From Peptococcaceae bacterium (GTDB lineage Bacteria; Bacillota; DSM-12270; Thermacetogeniales; Thermacetogeniaceae), in NCBI GenBank assembly GCA_003132605.1, contig PKYJ01000019.1, positions 1 through 23,836 of the forward strand: a stretch of DNA of 23,836 bases, read 5' to 3'. Position 1 is the stretch's first letter. Each line of letters opens with the position of its first letter. The position numbers and the translations under genes are program-made. The notes under the pieces were generated by a model. It ran no database searches. It was given only the letters and a program-made list of their open reading frames with translations, and was not told where the DNA came from. Positions 22,159 to 23,836 of the stretch are shown here, piece by piece.

Positions 22159-22322
22159 GCCGGCGCCGGTAGGTAGCATGGCCGGCGGCAGGCGGTATGC
22201 GCCCGGTCGGTGTATTCTGTATTCATTGTAGATGATCAAGAAATTGTAGCGCCGATCTGCTATAAATAGATTTGGAACATGCTTTGGCATGAATTTGGCA
22301 GGGCTGCAGGGGGGATCGGGTA

Positions 22323-23618
22323 ATGCCTGGTGTTGTGATCGTGGGTGCGCAGTTTGGCGACGAGGGTAAGGGCAAGATGACCGACTACCTGGCAAGCCGG
22401 GCTGACTGCGTCGTCCGCTACCAGGGCGGCAACAACGCCGGCCACACCGTGGTGATCGGGGGGCATGAGTTTCGCCTGCACATCATCCCGTCCGGAATCT
22501 TCTACCCGGGAAAAGTCTGCGTTATCGGCAACGGGATGGTCATCGACCCGGAGGCCCTGTTCCAGGAACTGGACGACCTGCTGAACCAGAGGTTGAAACT
22601 GGCGCGCCTCTGCATCAGCGACCGGGCGCATCTGCTACTGCCCTACCACGTGCGGCTGGACGAGGCCGAGGAGAATTGCCGGGGTGCAGAGCGCATCGGC
22701 ACCACCAAGCGGGGCATCGGCCCCGCTTACACCGACAAGGTTGCCCGATTGGGCTTCCGCACCAGCGAACTGCTGGAACCAGGCTGGGAGAAGCGGCTGG
22801 AGGCGATGGCGCTGGAGAAGAACCATATCCTGAAGCAGCTCTATGGCAGCGAAGGCGATGAGCCGGAGCAGGTCATCGACTGGATGCGGCGCTACGCTGA
22901 GCGAATGCGGCCCTTCCTGACGGATACCTCCCTGGTGCTGGCCGAACTGGCCGCCGAGGGCAAACACATCCTGTTTGAGGGCGCCCAGGGGACGATGCTG
23001 GACATCGACCATGGCACCTACCCCTTCGTCACCTCCTCCAGCCCCACCGCCGGAGGGGCCTGCATCGGAGCAGGCGTCGGCCCGACTGCCGTCAACCTGG
23101 TGCTGGGGGTGTGCAAGGCCTACCTGACACGGGTCGGGGAAGGGAACTTTCCCACCGAGTTGGATGGCCCTGATGGCGAGGAGATCCGCAAACGCGGCCG
23201 GGAATTCGGCACCACCACCGGCCGGGCACGCCGCTGCGGCTGGATTGACCTGGTGATGCTCCGCTATGCGGCAAGGGTTAACGGTCTCAATGGATTGCTC
23301 ATCACCAAGCTCGATGTTCTGGACTCTTTCCCTGCCATCAGGCTGTGCAATGCCTATACTTGCAGCGGTGGCACGATCAGGGAGTTCCCTGCCAGCCAAC
23401 GGCTGCTGCAAACCTTTAAGCCGGTCTACGAGGACCTGGAGGGCTGGCAGCAGGACACATCCGGTGTCCGGCGCTACGAGGACTTGCCTGCAGCCGCCCG
23501 CCGCTTCATCGAGCGGATCGGCGAGGTGACGGGGCTGCCGGTGATGGCCATTTCCGTGGGGCCTGACCGGGAGCAGACCATCATGCTGCAGGAGCTTTCC
23601 CGACAGGCGCATAAGTGA
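22323..23618 (+). CDS. purA: Adenylosuccinate synthetase
   Basis: The protein has 431 residues, the normal bacterial length. The N-terminal GAQFGDEGKGK contains the GTP-binding loop and catalytic Asp13, and NNAGHTVV carries His41. Further signatures are IGTTKRGIGPAY, FEGAQGTMLDIDHGTYPFVTSSSP, and TTTGRARRCGWIDLVMLRYA. It makes adenylosuccinate from IMP, aspartate and GTP, the first step from IMP to AMP. ATG 22323 follows GGGGGGATCGGG. The 164-nt upstream gap contains TATAAA at 22261 without a good -35. Confidence 0.97.
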   Translation: MPGVVIVGAQFGDEGKGKMTDYLASRADCVVRYQGGNNAGHTVVIGGHEFRLHIIPSGIFYPGKVCVIGNGMVIDPEALFQELDDLLNQRLKLARLCISDRAHLLLPYHVRLDEAEENCRGAERIGTTKRGIGPAYTDKVARLGFRTSELLEPGWEKRLEAMALEKNHILKQLYGSEGDEPEQVIDWMRRYAERMRPFLTDTSLVLAELAAEGKHILFEGAQGTMLDIDHGTYPFVTSSSPTAGGACIGAGVGPTAVNLVLGVCKAYLTRVGEGNFPTELDGPDGEEIRKRGREFGTTTGRARRCGWIDLVMLRYAARVNGLNGLLITKLDVLDSFPAIRLCNAYTCSGGTIREFPASQRLLQTFKPVYEDLEGWQQDTSGVRRYEDLPAAARRFIERIGEVTGLPVMAISVGPDREQTIMLQELSRQAHK

Positions 23619-23751
23619 TAAGTCCTGCACCGGAACCGCATATAATACGAAGGCGAGAACTGCGCTGCCGTTTCGCAGGTATGTGGAATTATATGGAATC
23701 ATGCCAGGCGTGATTTCGCTGACAGGCGGTACTTCGCCGGGGCGCAGGTTG

Positions 23752-23781
23752 TTGACAGCAGGCACAAACGTATTGTAACAT
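23752..23781 (+). promoter_or_regulatory. Predicted promoter of tRNA-Lys
   Basis: TTGACA (23752-23757), an 18-bp spacer and TAACAT (23776-23781), placing the transcription start about ten bases before the tRNA. The rest of the purA-tRNA gap (23619-23751) has a TATAAT at 23641 without a -35 and a weak hairpin, ATCATGC/GCGTGAT, at about 23699-23715. Confidence 0.65.
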
Positions 23782-23797
23782 AAGCGTGTGATACGAT

Positions 23798-23836
23798 GAG
23801 CCATTAGCTCAGTTGGCAGAGCACTTGACTTTTAAT
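23798..23836 (+). tRNA. tRNA-Lys (UUU), 5' part only
   Basis: Acceptor 5' strand GAGCCAT (23798-23804), TA, D-stem GCTC (23807-23810)/GAGC (23819-23822) with loop AGTTGGCA, then anticodon stem CTTGA and loop CTTTTAA with anticodon TTT at 23831-23833. The window ends just after the loop, so the 3' half is missing. Confidence 0.93.

Noticed and set aside
23641..23646. TATAAT after purA as a promoter
   Set aside because: No acceptable -35 at 16-18 bp upstream; the TTGACA/TAACAT pair nearer the tRNA is better.
22635..23804. Minus-strand 389-residue ORF opposite purA
   Set aside because: Antisense shadow of purA; no recognisable motifs.

Overview
The window looks like a chromosomal segment of an anaerobic, endospore-forming, moderately GC-rich Firmicute of the Desulfotomaculum/Pelotomaculum/Moorella type. 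This is inferred from three things: the rpsF-ssb-rpsR-gdpP-rplI-(lonC)-dnaB-purA order, a LonC protease of the class known from spore formers, and a selenium module that itself uses selenocysteine. Genus cannot be fixed from sequence alone.

Layout. 1-120: a long imperfect hairpin resembling the right end of an IS200/IS605 element. 118-3269: three membrane proteins (DUF554, EamA, MFS), the last two on the minus strand. 3409-7768: a minus-strand MGDG/UgtP-type glycosyltransferase diverges from pstS-pstC-pstA. A four-unit, 11-bp-periodic PHO box sits in front of pstS, and an 18-bp hairpin made of a dispersed TCGAA-rich repeat separates pstS from pstC. pstB and phoU are not in the window. 7810-10326: an Ldh2-type dehydrogenase, a small membrane protein of unknown function, an AT-rich gap and a CvpA-like protein.

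10400-12196: selD and yedF. SelD is read through an in-frame TGA (Sec31) followed by a candidate bacterial SECIS hairpin, so a plain ORF call loses its first 60 codons, including the active site. 12238-13019: a short MscS-like protein overlapping a DUF951 gene. 13053-14529: rpsF, ssb and rpsR, with a promoter, a candidate S6:S18 autoregulatory leader and a strong terminator.

14653-18976: gdpP (c-di-AMP phosphodiesterase without its PAS domain), rplI and lonC. 19178-23618: dnaB, an FAD-dependent oxidoreductase with an uncertain non-AUG start, and purA. The window ends inside a tRNA-Lys(UUU) gene with its own promoter.

The genes group into phosphate scavenging with possible membrane-lipid remodelling, selenium donor synthesis, and a replication/translation/second-messenger block. 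The least ordinary parts are the Sec-containing SelD, the PHO-box/glycolipid divergon, the repeat-derived pstS-pstC hairpin, a pair of related intergenic elements (3307 and 14380), and two repeat families that form the C-terminal tails of EamA and LonC.
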